Shown one piece after another: positions 16,221-25,842 of a stretch of DNA of 30,037 nucleotides; the stretch's first letter is position 1; every line of letters starts with the position of its first letter. The translations under genes and the position numbers were made by a program. Below the pieces are notes generated by a model. It was not told the DNA's origin and made no database searches. It saw only the letters and a program-made list of their open reading frames with translations. The DNA comes from Candidatus Omnitrophota bacterium (GTDB lineage Bacteria > Omnitrophota > Koll11 > Zapsychrales > Aceulaceae), in NCBI GenBank assembly GCA_029931885.1, contig JAOZRJ010000001.1:1838-31874 (forward strand), read 5' to 3'.

Positions 16221-18637
16221 TTCTTTAAAGAAATAATATTTTCTTTGCCTGCTATCAATTTATGTTTTTCTTCATTAATAACAATAAAAATCTCAAAATG
16301 ATGCTGAAGAGAAATTTTCTTTACTAAATCTGCCCTTACCGTAACTTTTTCATTTGTAATTTCTATACGAAACCAAATATCACGATAACGAACATGAAAT
16401 TTCATACGCGTCCATTGATCAGGAAGCTTTGGATCAATAGAAATGCTATCATCTTGAATGCTAAGTCCGGCAAAACAACGCATAACTAAATCCAACGTTC
16501 CCCCCATAACACCGCAATGAATTCCTTCTTGAGTAGTGCCCCCTTGTGTATCATAAATATCACTTCGAAGCGCACTTAAAAAATGATCCATAGCCAAATC
16601 TTCATAGCCAATACGCTTAGCTAAATACGAATGAACAACACGGCTTAGCGTTGACCCATGAGAAGTCCTTTGAACATAATAATCGTAATTCTTACGGAAC
16701 ATATCTTTATCGAATGAATATCCCAGCTCATTAAATATTTTTTCAATTTCCCCATCATTTAAAAGATAAAACGTCATTAATGTATCTGCTTGTTTCGCAA
16801 CTTTATAATCATCCGGAGACAAACCTTCTGCTTTTAAAATTCGATCAATTCTATGAATATTATCATATTTAGATCTATACTCTTCCCAATTCAATTCTTT
16901 TAGATTCATGTATCCTTCAAATTGATGAATAATTCCGTCCTTTCCCATCGGAATTGTCATCTTCTTTGAAATATCTCTCCATCGCTCTACCTCTGCAGGA
17001 TTGACATCAATCTTCAGAAGCAATGCTTGTCTCTCTTCCTCACTCATAGAATCCAACAAAAATAAAGCCTTTCCTAGAATCCAAACAACAAGAATATTTG
17101 TATAAGCGTTACTTTTTATTCCACCCTTTTCAGCCCCTGGATATTTCTCATGAAATTCATCCGGACCCATAACATCTTCAATATAATAACGTTTTTCTTT
17201 TTCATCAAATTTAGACAACCTCGACCAAAAATACGCAATCTCAAGAATCATTTCTGCGCCATAACGATCAAGAAAATCCTTATCTCCAGATGTATAATAA
17301 TAAGTCCAGACGTTATACGCGACAGCTATAGAAACATGTCTCTGTAAGCAGCTATAATCCTCTCCCCACTTTCCGGATAAAGGATTCAAATGAACAACTT
17401 GCGTTGTTTCATTTCCAGCGCTCGCGCTTTGCCAAGGATACATCGCCCCCTTATATCCATTTTCTTTTGCGTATTGTTTTGCTGCATTTAATCGTCGATA
17501 GCGATACATCAGAAGCGCTCTTGTAATCTCCGGCGCACGTAAATTATAAAAAGGAAAGACATACAATTCATCCCAAAAGATATGCCCTCTATAAGCTTCT
17601 CCATGTAAACCCCTGGCCGGAAGACCAGCGTCAATTTCTTCATTATAGGTTGAAGCAACTTGCAAAAGATGAAAAGCGTGCAATCGTAATGCCAGCTGAC
17701 AAAAATCATCGCCATCAATTTCAATATCAAACTTTTTCCACAAAGCCTTCCATCGAGCTGCATGTGGTTGATAAAGACCATCGAAATCTTCTATTTTTGA
17801 AACCATCTCTTGAGCCATCGCACAATTATCAACAACACCTTGATCCCTCGAAGTATACAAACTCATAACCTTTTCGACGGTATACCTTTTTCCCTGTGCG
17901 ACATCAATAGTAAATTCCTTTAAAATCTTATCCCGTCCATGGGTCAACACGTTCATCTTAGGTTCAACTCTTTTACCCTCATGAAAAACAAGTGTTCGAA
18001 CAGCTTCTGTCATCTCAACTTTAGATTGATTAGTCTGCATCTGAAGAAAAACGCCATCTTTGCCAAAACACCCTATAGAAACTGGCTCGAGATGCTTAGA
18101 GTTTAATTGCTTATAGCGTTCTACCCCTGCATTAATGATACGGCCATCAATTCCACTACGAACTGTAATTCTTCCATTATAATTTTCAGGCACAATCGTG
18201 CACCGAAGGGCTGCACAATTCGGATTGGACATGCTGACAATACGATAATTATTCATTGAAGTAATACGCCCTTTTTCATCTTGCCATCGTACACGCCTTA
18301 AAAGAACACCTTTACGCATATCTAATTCCATTTTCCAAGAAAGAATTTTTACTTTAAGACGATCAAACCATGGGCCGTTTTCGACTCGTAAATTCATCAT
18401 TAACCAATTCGGACAATTAACAAAATCTTCATTAGGAACTTTACGCCCCGCAATGTCTGTTACAAGCTCATTATAAACTCCAGCGAGATATGTCCCCGGG
18501 TAATGAACCTTCGTTGCCACATTTTCCGGCACAGCACCGCGCGTTCCGAAATATCCGTTTCCGAGAGTACAGAGAGCTTCTCTTAAATTTTCCTCTTCGG
18601 GAACAAACTTATCATATGTGAGTTTCCAGGTATTCAT
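16217..18637 (-). CDS. Glycoside hydrolase family 65 disaccharide phosphorylase
   Basis: This 806-residue protein has the three GH65 regions: an N-terminal beta-sandwich (about 1-270), an (alpha/alpha)6 catalytic barrel (about 310-700) and a small C-terminal beta domain. The general acid is E494 in VMGPDEFHEKYPG. The block RGLHGEAYRGHIFWDELYVF (342-361) forms the sugar pocket. Enzymes of this family split trehalose, maltose, kojibiose or related glucosides with phosphate, releasing beta-glucose-1-phosphate. That product suits the beta-phosphoglucomutase-like gene two genes upstream. With a trehalose-6-phosphate phosphatase between them, trehalose or trehalose-6-phosphate is the likely substrate, but linkage specificity cannot be read directly. 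It follows the phosphatase by 13 nt and overlaps the thiolase start. Confidence 0.93.
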   Translation of the reverse strand: MNTWKLTYDKFVPEEENLREALCTLGNGYFGTRGAVPENVATKVHYPGTYLAGVYNELVTDIAGRKVPNEDFVNCPNWLMMNLRVENGPWFDRLKVKILSWKMELDMRKGVLLRRVRWQDEKGRITSMNNYRIVSMSNPNCAALRCTIVPENYNGRITVRSGIDGRIINAGVERYKQLNSKHLEPVSIGCFGKDGVFLQMQTNQSKVEMTEAVRTLVFHEGKRVEPKMNVLTHGRDKILKEFTIDVAQGKRYTVEKVMSLYTSRDQGVVDNCAMAQEMVSKIEDFDGLYQPHAARWKALWKKFDIEIDGDDFCQLALRLHAFHLLQVASTYNEEIDAGLPARGLHGEAYRGHIFWDELYVFPFYNLRAPEITRALLMYRYRRLNAAKQYAKENGYKGAMYPWQSASAGNETTQVVHLNPLSGKWGEDYSCLQRHVSIAVAYNVWTYYYTSGDKDFLDRYGAEMILEIAYFWSRLSKFDEKEKRYYIEDVMGPDEFHEKYPGAEKGGIKSNAYTNILVVWILGKALFLLDSMSEEERQALLLKIDVNPAEVERWRDISKKMTIPMGKDGIIHQFEGYMNLKELNWEEYRSKYDNIHRIDRILKAEGLSPDDYKVAKQADTLMTFYLLNDGEIEKIFNELGYSFDKDMFRKNYDYYVQRTSHGSTLSRVVHSYLAKRIGYEDLAMDHFLSALRSDIYDTQGGTTQEGIHCGVMGGTLDLVMRCFAGLSIQDDSISIDPKLPDQWTRMKFHVRYRDIWFRIEITNEKVTVRADLVKKISLQHHFEIFIVINEEKHKLIAGKENIISLKK

Positions 18638-18650
18638 TGGCTTAAATAAA

Positions 18651-19427
18651 TTATAGATGGATAAAAATTTCTAAAACTTTTCGAACTTCGTCCGGGTCTT
18701 TGATCATGTATTCTGCTTCTGTGGGTCTCGATGCCGTAGCAACCAAAATGCCGAACCCTTCATCTTTAAGAGCACGAAAAGCATCTTCGTCCGTAGTGTC
18801 ATCTCCAAGATAAACAGGGAGAATGTTTTTTTCTTCTTTTTCAAATATGCTAAGAATCCAATCAACTGCTTTTCCTTTATGCCAGTTAATTTTAGGGCGA
18901 ATCTCAAAAACTTTTTTTCCGCTTGTTTTTCTGAGCATAGGATACTGACTCAACACATCGTCAACTTCCTTCTCAAATCGTAAAAAATCTTCATCAGAAA
19001 CAAGCCGATAGTGCGCAGAAACCGTATACTTAACGTTTTCAATTAAAGCACCTTTGATATCTTTCACTTTCTCTGAAAGCTTTTGATGGACTTCATCAAT
19101 AATAGGACGAATCTTTTTAGCCTCTTCATTAATCTTAACTTCACCCGACGGATAGTTGATTTCAAATCCATGGCTTCCAGCATAAAAAATACCATCAATC
19201 TTAACTTTACTACGTACATCATCTGTAGCACGTCCACTTACGATAGCCACTTTTACTTTTTTAGAAAGCTCGCTTACGGCAGCACGCATATCATCAGAAA
19301 TAATTGCTAAATCCGGAGTTGCTACAATAGGCGTCAATGTTCCATCATAATCCAAAAACACAACTAATGTCTTTTCTTTTAGTCTTCCTTTTATTTCTTC
19401 AAGATGTTCAAAAAACTTTATTGGCAT
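18651..19427 (-). CDS. otsB: Trehalose-6-phosphate phosphatase
   Basis: This 258-residue HAD-superfamily phosphatase has motif I FLDYDGTLTPIV (nucleophile and acid Asp), motif II VAIVSGRATDD, the GSHGFEI segment typical of trehalose-phosphatases, and the C-terminal YLGDDTTDEDAF that binds magnesium. It removes phosphate from trehalose-6-phosphate in the cytoplasm. No OtsA synthase is in the window. The frame could begin at an ATG at 19445, but GGAG lies 8 nt before the ATG at 19427, so that is chosen; it overlaps the HAD gene upstream by 10 nt. The HAD, phosphatase and GH65 genes occur in the same order as the domains of mycobacterial OtsB1. Confidence 0.93.
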   Translation of the reverse strand: MPIKFFEHLEEIKGRLKEKTLVVFLDYDGTLTPIVATPDLAIISDDMRAAVSELSKKVKVAIVSGRATDDVRSKVKIDGIFYAGSHGFEINYPSGEVKINEEAKKIRPIIDEVHQKLSEKVKDIKGALIENVKYTVSAHYRLVSDEDFLRFEKEVDDVLSQYPMLRKTSGKKVFEIRPKINWHKGKAVDWILSIFEKEEKNILPVYLGDDTTDEDAFRALKDEGFGILVATASRPTEAEYMIKDPDEVRKVLEIFIHL

Positions 19428-20182
19428 TTCTTTTTCTCCAACCATTCATCGATTTTTTGTGCGTTAACACCTTCAAAACTGGTAACAACAATATCCGCAC
19501 CATTTTCTTTTAATTCTTTCTCATTATTTTCCCGTGCGACACCAATAACAAGTGCAAATTTACCATTTTGTCCAGCTTGAACCCCTGAAACAGCATCCTC
19601 AACAACAATCGAGCGATCAGGAGTACATCCTACATTTTCAGCAGCTCTTACAAAAATATCTCCTTCAGGTTTTCCTTTTAATCCAAGCTCAGCAGAAACA
19701 ACACCATCAACTCTTGTTTCAAAAAGATCTTCTAACCCTGTTTTTTGTAAAATCAATTGGCAATTCTTACTTGAAGAAGCTACTCCGATTCTAACACCTT
19801 TAGATTTAAGATCCTTAATCAAAACAACCGCAGGATCAAAAACTTCAGCTCCTTTTTCTTCTAGAATTTTCTGAAACTTCACGTTTTTCTTATTTCCAAG
19901 CCCACAGGCAGTTTCCTGATCCGAAGAATCATCTGGATCGCCGAAAGGAATATTAATTCCACGAGATTCTAAGAAGCTACGCACACCTTTATATCTAGGC
20001 TTTCCATCCACAAAAGGAAGATAATCTTTTTCATGTGTAAACTCCTTAAAAGACTCTCCGTCTCTTTGTTCTCTAAGCCGTAAATACTCATCAAACATTT
20101 CTTTCCAAGAAGACGCATGAACAAGCGCCGTTTTAGTGATAACTCCATCTAAATCAAAAATAACTGCATCATAATGCTTCAT
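19418..20182 (-). CDS. pgmB: Beta-phosphoglucomutase-like HAD hydrolase
   Basis: This 254-residue HAD protein has a cap domain. Motif I is IFDLDGVIT with D10 and D12. The HASSWKEMFDEYL stretch that follows is typical of beta-phosphoglucomutases, as are VASSSKNC (motif II), the KPEGDIF lysine and VVEDAVSGVQAG. A cap insertion (YLPFVDGKPRYKGVRSF, then ETACGLGNKKN) marks the subclass linked to GH65 enzymes. It should convert beta-glucose-1-phosphate made by the GH65 enzyme into glucose-6-phosphate. The open frame runs back to a TTG at 20254, but AAAGGG stands just before the ATG at 20182, which is preferred. It opens a four-gene operon with a promoter about 150 nt upstream. Confidence 0.88.
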   Translation of the reverse strand: MKHYDAVIFDLDGVITKTALVHASSWKEMFDEYLRLREQRDGESFKEFTHEKDYLPFVDGKPRYKGVRSFLESRGINIPFGDPDDSSDQETACGLGNKKNVKFQKILEEKGAEVFDPAVVLIKDLKSKGVRIGVASSSKNCQLILQKTGLEDLFETRVDGVVSAELGLKGKPEGDIFVRAAENVGCTPDRSIVVEDAVSGVQAGQNGKFALVIGVARENNEKELKENGADIVVTSFEGVNAQKIDEWLEKKKCQ

Positions 20183-20331
20183 AAAACACCCTTTCTTAAA
20201 AAACCTATAAGGCCTTACTCTCTTTAACCTAAAATTAATTATTTTATACAACAAGAATTCTAGGCGAGATAAACCTTTGTTTCTCTAGCAGTTAGAAACT
20301 TTTTCTAAAAAAACTTAAATCTTCAAGAATT

Positions 20332-20360
20332 ATTATACGTGATTTGTCGTCTGTTGGCAA
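20332..20360 (-). promoter_or_regulatory. Sigma-70-type promoter of the trehalose-type operon
   Basis: TTGCCA (20355-20360), a 17-nt spacer and a perfect TATAAT (20332-20337). Transcription should start near 20325, giving a leader of roughly 140 nt before the HAD gene ATG at 20182. I see no strong hairpin or riboswitch in that leader; it is AT-rich with an imperfect repeat (TTAGAA...TTCTAA). Confidence 0.7.
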
Positions 20361-20394
20361 GTTATTCTAAAATACCAGGCTTTTATTCTATGTT

Positions 20395-20931
20395 TTATTC
20401 ATTAGAACAATAATAAGAAAACTCAAATAAAGTTTTTGGACCTATTTTTCCATCTGGAACAAGTCCAGAAACCTGCTGAAACTCTTTTATCGCTTTTGTG
20501 GTTTTGGAGCCTATTTTTCCATCAATTTTTCCAGGATCAAATCCTTGATCTATCAAAATTCTTTGAATAAAAGCAATATCAATCTCTCCATCTTCAACCA
20601 ACCCTAATTTTGAAAAAAGATTTAACGCCTCCCAAGTTGCTCGATCAACATAACGATTAACGCTTAAGCCTCTGCTTTCTTGAAATCTAGCAACAGCATC
20701 GCGAACTTTTGGACCAAACTTTCCATCAATCTTCCCACATCTACATCCATTAATATTTAAAAGTTTCTGAATTTGTTCAACTTGCTCATTATAAACAAAC
20801 GGCAACACTTCTCCTATGAGCGCTTTCTCCTGTGCCCCTTCTTTTTGCAAAATTCCATAAATAAAATCACAACCTCCTATAATTTGAGAAAGCATAAAAA
20901 TAAATATAAAAATAAGAAGATTTCTTTTCAT
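20395..20931 (-). CDS. Lipoprotein with two peptidoglycan-binding domains
   Basis: This 178-residue protein starts with a lysine/arginine pair, a hydrophobic stretch and a lipobox IIGGC ending at C21, so it should be exported and lipid-anchored. Two PG_binding_1-type repeats follow (about 49-98 and 111-165), recognisable from QIQKLLNINGCRCGKIDGKFGP and IQRILIDQGFDPGKIDGKIG. No catalytic domain is present, so it probably tethers the envelope to peptidoglycan or serves as an accessory binding subunit. The longer frame to a TTG at 20970 would run through a terminator hairpin and is rejected. No Shine-Dalgarno is evident before the ATG at 20931. Confidence 0.85.
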   Translation of the reverse strand: MKRNLLIFIFIFMLSQIIGGCDFIYGILQKEGAQEKALIGEVLPFVYNEQVEQIQKLLNINGCRCGKIDGKFGPKVRDAVARFQESRGLSVNRYVDRATWEALNLFSKLGLVEDGEIDIAFIQRILIDQGFDPGKIDGKIGSKTTKAIKEFQQVSGLVPDGKIGPKTLFEFSYYCSNE

Positions 20932-20940
20932 TTGTATATT

Positions 20941-20983
20941 AATAAAAAACGGCTTTCTGAATAATATCAAAAAACCGTTTTTT
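20941..20983 (-). terminator. Strong intrinsic terminator closing the pseudopilin/kinase operon
   Basis: The minus-strand stem has 17 pairs: AAAAAACGG with CCGTTTTTT, continued by TTTTTTGA with TCAGAAAG (two G-U pairs), around loop TATTAT, then TTTTTT-A-TT. It lies 13 nt after the last receiver gene. On the plus strand the two wobbles become mismatches, so it is stronger in the minus direction. Confidence 0.85.
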
Positions 20984-20995
20984 TATTCTTATTTC

Positions 20996-21355
20996 TTATT
21001 CTGTAAGTTGCTTGATAGATTTCAAAATGTATTTAAAATCAACCGTCTTAACCGTAAAATCATCTGCACCGGATTCTCTGGCTTTTCTGGCATCAACAGC
21101 TTCTAATTTTCCCGTGTAAATAATAACCCTAATAAATTCATTTTTTTCCTTAATTTTCTTGCAAACATCAAATCCATTGCCGTCAGGAAGCATGACATCT
21201 AAAATAACCAACGAAGGTTTCTCCTCGTCAACTAATTTTATGGCTCCTTCAGCTGTTTCTGTAACAAGCGTTTGGTATCCTTCTGCATCAAGATTCGCTT
21301 TAAGAACTTTTTGAATATCCAGCTCGTCTTCTACAATTAGAATCTTTTTATCCAT
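20996..21355 (-). CDS. Stand-alone response regulator receiver protein
   Basis: This 119-residue single receiver has acidic pocket residues E9-D10, phosphoacceptor D53 (LVILDVMLPDG), switch Thr in VIIYTGK and the Lys in FTVKTVDF. There is no output domain. The upstream ATG at 21367 contains the Shine-Dalgarno GGAGG (21361-21365), which sits 5 nt before the ATG at 21355; the latter is the start. It is the last gene of the operon and lies right after another receiver gene, with the long terminator behind it. It may be a phosphate sink or bind a partner such as the assembly ATPase. That is inference. Confidence 0.93.
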   Translation of the reverse strand: MDKKILIVEDELDIQKVLKANLDAEGYQTLVTETAEGAIKLVDEEKPSLVILDVMLPDGNGFDVCKKIKEKNEFIRVIIYTGKLEAVDARKARESGADDFTVKTVDFKYILKSIKQLTE

Positions 21356-21373
21356 TTGTACCTCCATAATTTC

Positions 21374-21742
21374 TCAATTTATAACTCTATTTATCTCCGC
21401 CAATAAAACATCAAATTCAAACGGTTTAAACATATAGCCTTGAGCCCCTGCTTCTTCCGCACGCTCTTTAAACCCTTCAGAGGCTGTGCTTGCTGTTAAA
21501 AATATAACAGGAATGTCCTTTAGCTTTTCGTCAGATTTAACTCTCTTGCAGACCTCATAACCACTTAGGGTAGGAAGCGTAATATCAAGCAAAATCAAGT
21601 CCGGTTTTTCTTGAGCAAGCATTTCTAAGGCTTGATCCCCATCAATGGCTGTTTTAACATCATATCCTGCCCCTTTTAATCGAAAAAAAATAACTTTCAG
21701 AATATCTGGCTCATCATCAACAGCTAAAATCTTTTTAGGCAT
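21374..21742 (-). CDS. Stand-alone response regulator receiver protein
   Basis: This 122-residue single receiver has D9-D10 in AVDDEPD, phosphoacceptor D53 (LILLDITLP), switch Thr in FLTASTA and Lys in YMFKPFEF. The start is firm: AAGGAG lies 6 nt before the ATG. It follows the large sensor kinase by 24 nt and precedes a second receiver gene by 18 nt. It is the most probable direct phosphate acceptor of that kinase. Confidence 0.94.
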   Translation of the reverse strand: MPKKILAVDDEPDILKVIFFRLKGAGYDVKTAIDGDQALEMLAQEKPDLILLDITLPTLSGYEVCKRVKSDEKLKDIPVIFLTASTASEGFKERAEEAGAQGYMFKPFEFDVLLAEINRVIN

Positions 21743-21766
21743 TTCTTACTCCTTGTATGTAAAGAA

Positions 21767-24700
21767 TTATCTTCCTCTTCTTTCCTTAATAGGTAAAACA
21801 AAAGAAAAAACACTTCCTTTTCCAAATTTGGACTCTACCCAAATTTTTCCTCCATGGCCTTCTACAATTCTTTTTGATATAACAAGCCCTAGCCCCGTAC
21901 TTCCAGTCTTTCTTTCTTTTCCTTTTTTAAGCTGACTAAAACTCTGAAAAAGCTTATCAAAATCTTCTTCTTTAATGCCTTCTCCCTGATCGATAATAGA
22001 CACTTTTACAGTATTATTTTTTTGTTGCGTCTTAATAGTTATCGGTTTTCCTCCTGCGTATTTAATTGCATTACTAACTAAATTAGTCAGCACCTGAGTA
22101 ATGCGATCACAATCCATGTGAATCATTGGCAAATCTTCTTGAAGATCTAAAGTTATCTCTGTTTTCTCTTTTTCTGCAGTTGTTGCCATCGTCCTCATAA
22201 CATCTTTAGAAAGCATATTAAGATCACAAAGTTCAAATTCTAATGTTGCTTGCTCCGAATCTAATTTCTGAAAATCTAAAACATCATTGATCAAACGGGC
22301 TAAGCGTTCCACATTTCTTTTGGCCACAGATAAGAAATCTCTTTGATCTTTGTTAATATCTCCTGTTACACCATCAGCGACAATAGAAATGCCTTCCTTA
22401 ATAGCGGTCAGAGGTGTCCTAAGCTCATGAGAAACCACAGAAATAAACTCACTTTTAAGTTTCATAGCTTCCTTGGCCTTTTCTTCTGCTTGCTTACGCG
22501 CAGTAATATCTTCTTTAACGGCCAAGAAATGCGTTACCTCTCCTTTTTCATTACGTATAGGAGAAATAGATGCAGATTCCCAATACTCCTCACCATTCTT
22601 TTTCTTGTTGCAAAAATTGCCTCTCCATTCTTCCCCTCGCAAGATGGTATCCCATAAGTCCTTATAAAACTCTGCTGGTTGGTCTCCTGATTTTAAAATA
22701 CGCGGATTCTGACCCAGCGCTTCTTCTTTCGTATACCCAGTCAACTGACAAAATTTAGGATTAACATACGTGATATTGCCTTCCATATCAGTAATTACAA
22801 CGACGCTCGGGCTCTGCTCAACAGCCCGAGTTAATTTAATTAATTCTTGTTCTGCCTGCTTTCTTTCTGTAACATCCTCAAAGCTTTCTATACCTCCAAT
22901 AATGTTACCTTTGTCGTCCTTTAAAAAATCAATATTCTTTGAAATATTTCTTATCTCCCCATCTTTTCTTTTAATTTTACATTCCATCGAAACAGCTGGA
23001 ATTTTTACCTCGCCGGAAAACAGTCCACATCTTTCACTACATGGTTGCCCGGCAAAAATCAAACATTCTTTTCCAATAATTTCTTCAGCTTTATATCCTG
23101 TAAGATCTTCAGCCTTTTTGTTCCATTGGAGAATTCTTCTATTCCGATCAACAGTATAAATAGCACTAGGGGAAAGATGGAAAACTCTTTCAGCTTGTTC
23201 TTTAGCCATTAAGGTCTCTCTCTGAAATTCTTCAACCTTCTTTGTCTTTTCAGACAGCTCTCTATAAAGAATCTTCATCGCTTCGTTGGTCTTTTCCAAT
23301 CCTTGCGCTTTTTCCTTTAATTTTTCTTCCGACTCTTGAAGTTCATCCTTCATTTTCTTGCGGTCATTAATGTCTACATCCGAGCCACGATACCCTAAAA
23401 ACTTTCCATTCTCTCCAAGCATCGGGATACCGTTAGTTTCAACCCATAACATCTCACCCTCTTTGGATTGAACAAGATTAACAAAATTGGCAATAAGTTC
23501 TTTTTTCTCAAAAACTTCTAATACCTCTTTCTTAAATTCTGCGCGTCCAGCTTCCGGATGTAAATTGTAAAAATACTTACAACCAACAAGTTCTTCAGGC
23601 TTATAGCCAAGAACAATTTCAACCGTCCTGCTAACATAGGTATAAAGGCCTTCTGGATTTACTTCCCATGCAAACGTCCTGCTTTGCTCTGCAAGCTGAT
23701 TATATCTTTCATTCTTTTTCTCAATCTCTTTTCGCATATAAAATTCATTTCTTACATCACGAAAAACAAGAACAACTCCAGTCATGACACCTTCCTTGTC
23801 ATGAATAGGCGCAGCACTATCTGCAATCTGACACTCCGACCCATCTCGAGCAATAAGAATAGTATTATTAGTCAACATTACTATTTCATCAATTACCAAC
23901 ACCTTGTTAACGGGATTCTCTACAATCTCTCGGGTATGACCGTTAACAATATGAAAAACATCTTTTAATTCTTTTCCTCTAGCCTCAGCAATCGGCCACC
24001 CTGTTAACGATTCAGCAACACCATTCATGCCAGTTACACATCCCTTAATATCAGTGCTAATTACCCCATCGCCTATAGAATAAAGCGTAGCCTTTAAATG
24101 CTCCTCGCTCTCAACCAATTTTTCTTGCTGTGCAATAATTCCTTGATCAGTACGTCGAAGAACAACATACAAGAAACCTAGCAGCCCAACCAAAAGAAGA
24201 ATAAGCCCACCTATTATCACAACAAGCTGTCGTCTAAAAACTGTATTGGTTTCAGAAATGTCAACCAGCACAATCAGACCGCCAACAACAGCCCCAGAAA
24301 CATCTTCAAGAGAAATTTTTAAAATATTCCATTCTTTATCATCAAATTTTATATTATTAAACACTTTCCCGTGTATATGCGAATCCCTACTATCATATAT
24401 ATATAATAATCTCTCGAGAGGAAAAGAAGGTATCGAAGAATAAATTAACACAATATCGGAGAATTTATTCCAATCACTTTGCCGACCAAGCATTTTCATC
24501 CCGCTTTCCCATGCTTCCCGTTTTACAACATTCTTATGAATAGCCACAGCCACTTCAACACCATATCTATCATGGATAAAAGTCAAAACATCCTCAATCT
24601 CTTTGCCTAACTCCAAATAACCAACAAGACTACCATTATCAAAAACTGGCTGAACTACTCGTAAAGTAAAAGTACCCAGCGGGCCTAGCTCAATACCAGA

Positions 24701-25813
24701 AGAAATTTGGCCGGTGCGCTCCGCTTCAATTGCAGTAAATCTATCAATAAAATCACCATGCTTCTTTGGTTTATGTACACGCAACAAATTTACCCTGTTA
24801 GTGCGATGAAAATAAAAATGTGTAATTCCGTAGGCTTCTCGCAATCGCTTAAAAACTGGCTCATACCTCTTAAATAAATACTCTCTGTCATCAATTTGAA
24901 GCGCATTACGCAAGCCATCGTCATGAAGAATAGTGTCTTCAATAGCAATCAAAGCACTCGATTCTTTTGCCAACAGTTGATCCAGCTGGCCTGAAACGCT
25001 CTCTAGCATTTGCTGATCAGATTGTTTAAGATTTTGGTGTTGTATATTGATCAGAACAGCACCAAAACCACCAATTAAAAATAAAAATACTACTCCAAGA
25101 GGAATCAATAATCGACGCTGAAACGGCTCCACCGACACGACTTCCTGTCTTCGAGTCACAATAAGCCATGCTATCAAAAAAATTATCAATACAAATATCA
25201 AGCCGACCGGCAAGGCCACTTTAACAAAAACATCCCACTTCCACGTTTCCGCACCAATATCCATACCTAAAACCGCAATCAAATCGTTAGTCTCCGGATT
25301 GATAAGAGGAACCAACGCGCTAACCCATGTGCCCCAACGATCAGTAACAGGTCCTTCAACAAGATCTGTTTTCTGTTCAAAAACATTTAGATACTCCGGG
25401 CTTATTTCTTCATAAATTTGCCCAGCAGGAGATTCATCCTTTGAACCAACTGGTTCATTATCTACATAAAAAAACACATCCCCATTCTTTTTACGCCCCA
25501 TAAGATAAATAAATCTACATTGTTTAATAGTTTCTTTAGCCCGAAAAAGTTTCTCCTTAATCATTAAGTATTCTGGAGAACTAATATCTGCTTCTGTTCC
25601 GGACAACATTTTAAACTTCTCTAAGTCAATCGCCTGTGCCACCACACGCGCCTGTGTCAATAATTCTTTACGCATACCTTTTTCTGCATGCCGCCATACC
25701 AGCAAAATACATAAAATTCCAACAACCAAAATCGCTAATGCCGAAGCAATCAAGAACCAACTCTCACCTCTGCACGAAAACATAGTGCGCTTATTAGATT
25801 GTTTATCTCTCAT
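21767..25813 (-). CDS. Large membrane sensor histidine kinase: two periplasmic sensors, four PAS domains
   Basis: This protein has 1348 residues. Four membrane helices (about 19-40, 196-219, 233-257, 528-552) enclose two extracytoplasmic sensor regions: a Cache/PAS-like one (41-195) and a longer dCache-like one (258-527). The cytoplasmic part has four PAS domains (about 572-690, 704-818, 877-985, 992-1107), with a coiled coil before the third. HisKA follows with phosphorylated H1129 in [10 protein letters not shown], then an ATPase domain with N box ([13 protein letters not shown]), G1 (DQGEGI) and G2 ([10 protein letters not shown]). PAS3 holds C917, C925 and C929, a possible metal or redox site. 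No receiver is attached; two receiver genes follow. The frame extends to a TTG at 25837 without a Shine-Dalgarno; the ATG at 25813 is preferred. It is co-transcribed with the pseudopilin upstream (29-nt gap). Confidence 0.93.
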   Translation of the reverse strand: MRDKQSNKRTMFSCRGESWFLIASALAILVVGILCILLVWRHAEKGMRKELLTQARVVAQAIDLEKFKMLSGTEADISSPEYLMIKEKLFRAKETIKQCRFIYLMGRKKNGDVFFYVDNEPVGSKDESPAGQIYEEISPEYLNVFEQKTDLVEGPVTDRWGTWVSALVPLINPETNDLIAVLGMDIGAETWKWDVFVKVALPVGLIFVLIIFLIAWLIVTRRQEVVSVEPFQRRLLIPLGVVFLFLIGGFGAVLINIQHQNLKQSDQQMLESVSGQLDQLLAKESSALIAIEDTILHDDGLRNALQIDDREYLFKRYEPVFKRLREAYGITHFYFHRTNRVNLLRVHKPKKHGDFIDRFTAIEAERTGQISSGIELGPLGTFTLRVVQPVFDNGSLVGYLELGKEIEDVLTFIHDRYGVEVAVAIHKNVVKREAWESGMKMLGRQSDWNKFSDIVLIYSSIPSFPLERLLYIYDSRDSHIHGKVFNNIKFDDKEWNILKISLEDVSGAVVGGLIVLVDISETNTVFRRQLVVIIGGLILLLVGLLGFLYVVLRRTDQGIIAQQEKLVESEEHLKATLYSIGDGVISTDIKGCVTGMNGVAESLTGWPIAEARGKELKDVFHIVNGHTREIVENPVNKVLVIDEIVMLTNNTILIARDGSECQIADSAAPIHDKEGVMTGVVLVFRDVRNEFYMRKEIEKKNERYNQLAEQSRTFAWEVNPEGLYTYVSRTVEIVLGYKPEELVGCKYFYNLHPEAGRAEFKKEVLEVFEKKELIANFVNLVQSKEGEMLWVETNGIPMLGENGKFLGYRGSDVDINDRKKMKDELQESEEKLKEKAQGLEKTNEAMKILYRELSEKTKKVEEFQRETLMAKEQAERVFHLSPSAIYTVDRNRRILQWNKKAEDLTGYKAEEIIGKECLIFAGQPCSERCGLFSGEVKIPAVSMECKIKRKDGEIRNISKNIDFLKDDKGNIIGGIESFEDVTERKQAEQELIKLTRAVEQSPSVVVITDMEGNITYVNPKFCQLTGYTKEEALGQNPRILKSGDQPAEFYKDLWDTILRGEEWRGNFCNKKKNGEEYWESASISPIRNEKGEVTHFLAVKEDITARKQAEEKAKEAMKLKSEFISVVSHELRTPLTAIKEGISIVADGVTGDINKDQRDFLSVAKRNVERLARLINDVLDFQKLDSEQATLEFELCDLNMLSKDVMRTMATTAEKEKTEITLDLQEDLPMIHMDCDRITQVLTNLVSNAIKYAGGKPITIKTQQKNNTVKVSIIDQGEGIKEEDFDKLFQSFSQLKKGKERKTGSTGLGLVISKRIVEGHGGKIWVESKFGKGSVFSFVLPIKERRGR

Positions 25814-25842
25814 ACTATTACAACTTTCTTTTTCCAAAATTA

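Noticed and set aside
17509..17781. 90-codon minus-strand frame inside GH65
   Set aside because: It is an off-frame shadow of a gene with full family motifs across that region.
20183..20254. N-terminal extension of the HAD protein to a TTG
   Set aside because: The extension is basic and unlike the family, and AAAGGG marks the ATG at 20182.
20183..20331. Possible riboswitch in the long leader of the trehalose-type operon
   Set aside because: I could not fold a conserved-looking multi-helix structure or a terminator; only short AT-rich repeats are visible.
20932..20970. N-terminal extension of the lipoprotein to a TTG
   Set aside because: It would be translated through the terminator hairpin and would displace the lipoprotein signal from the N-terminus.
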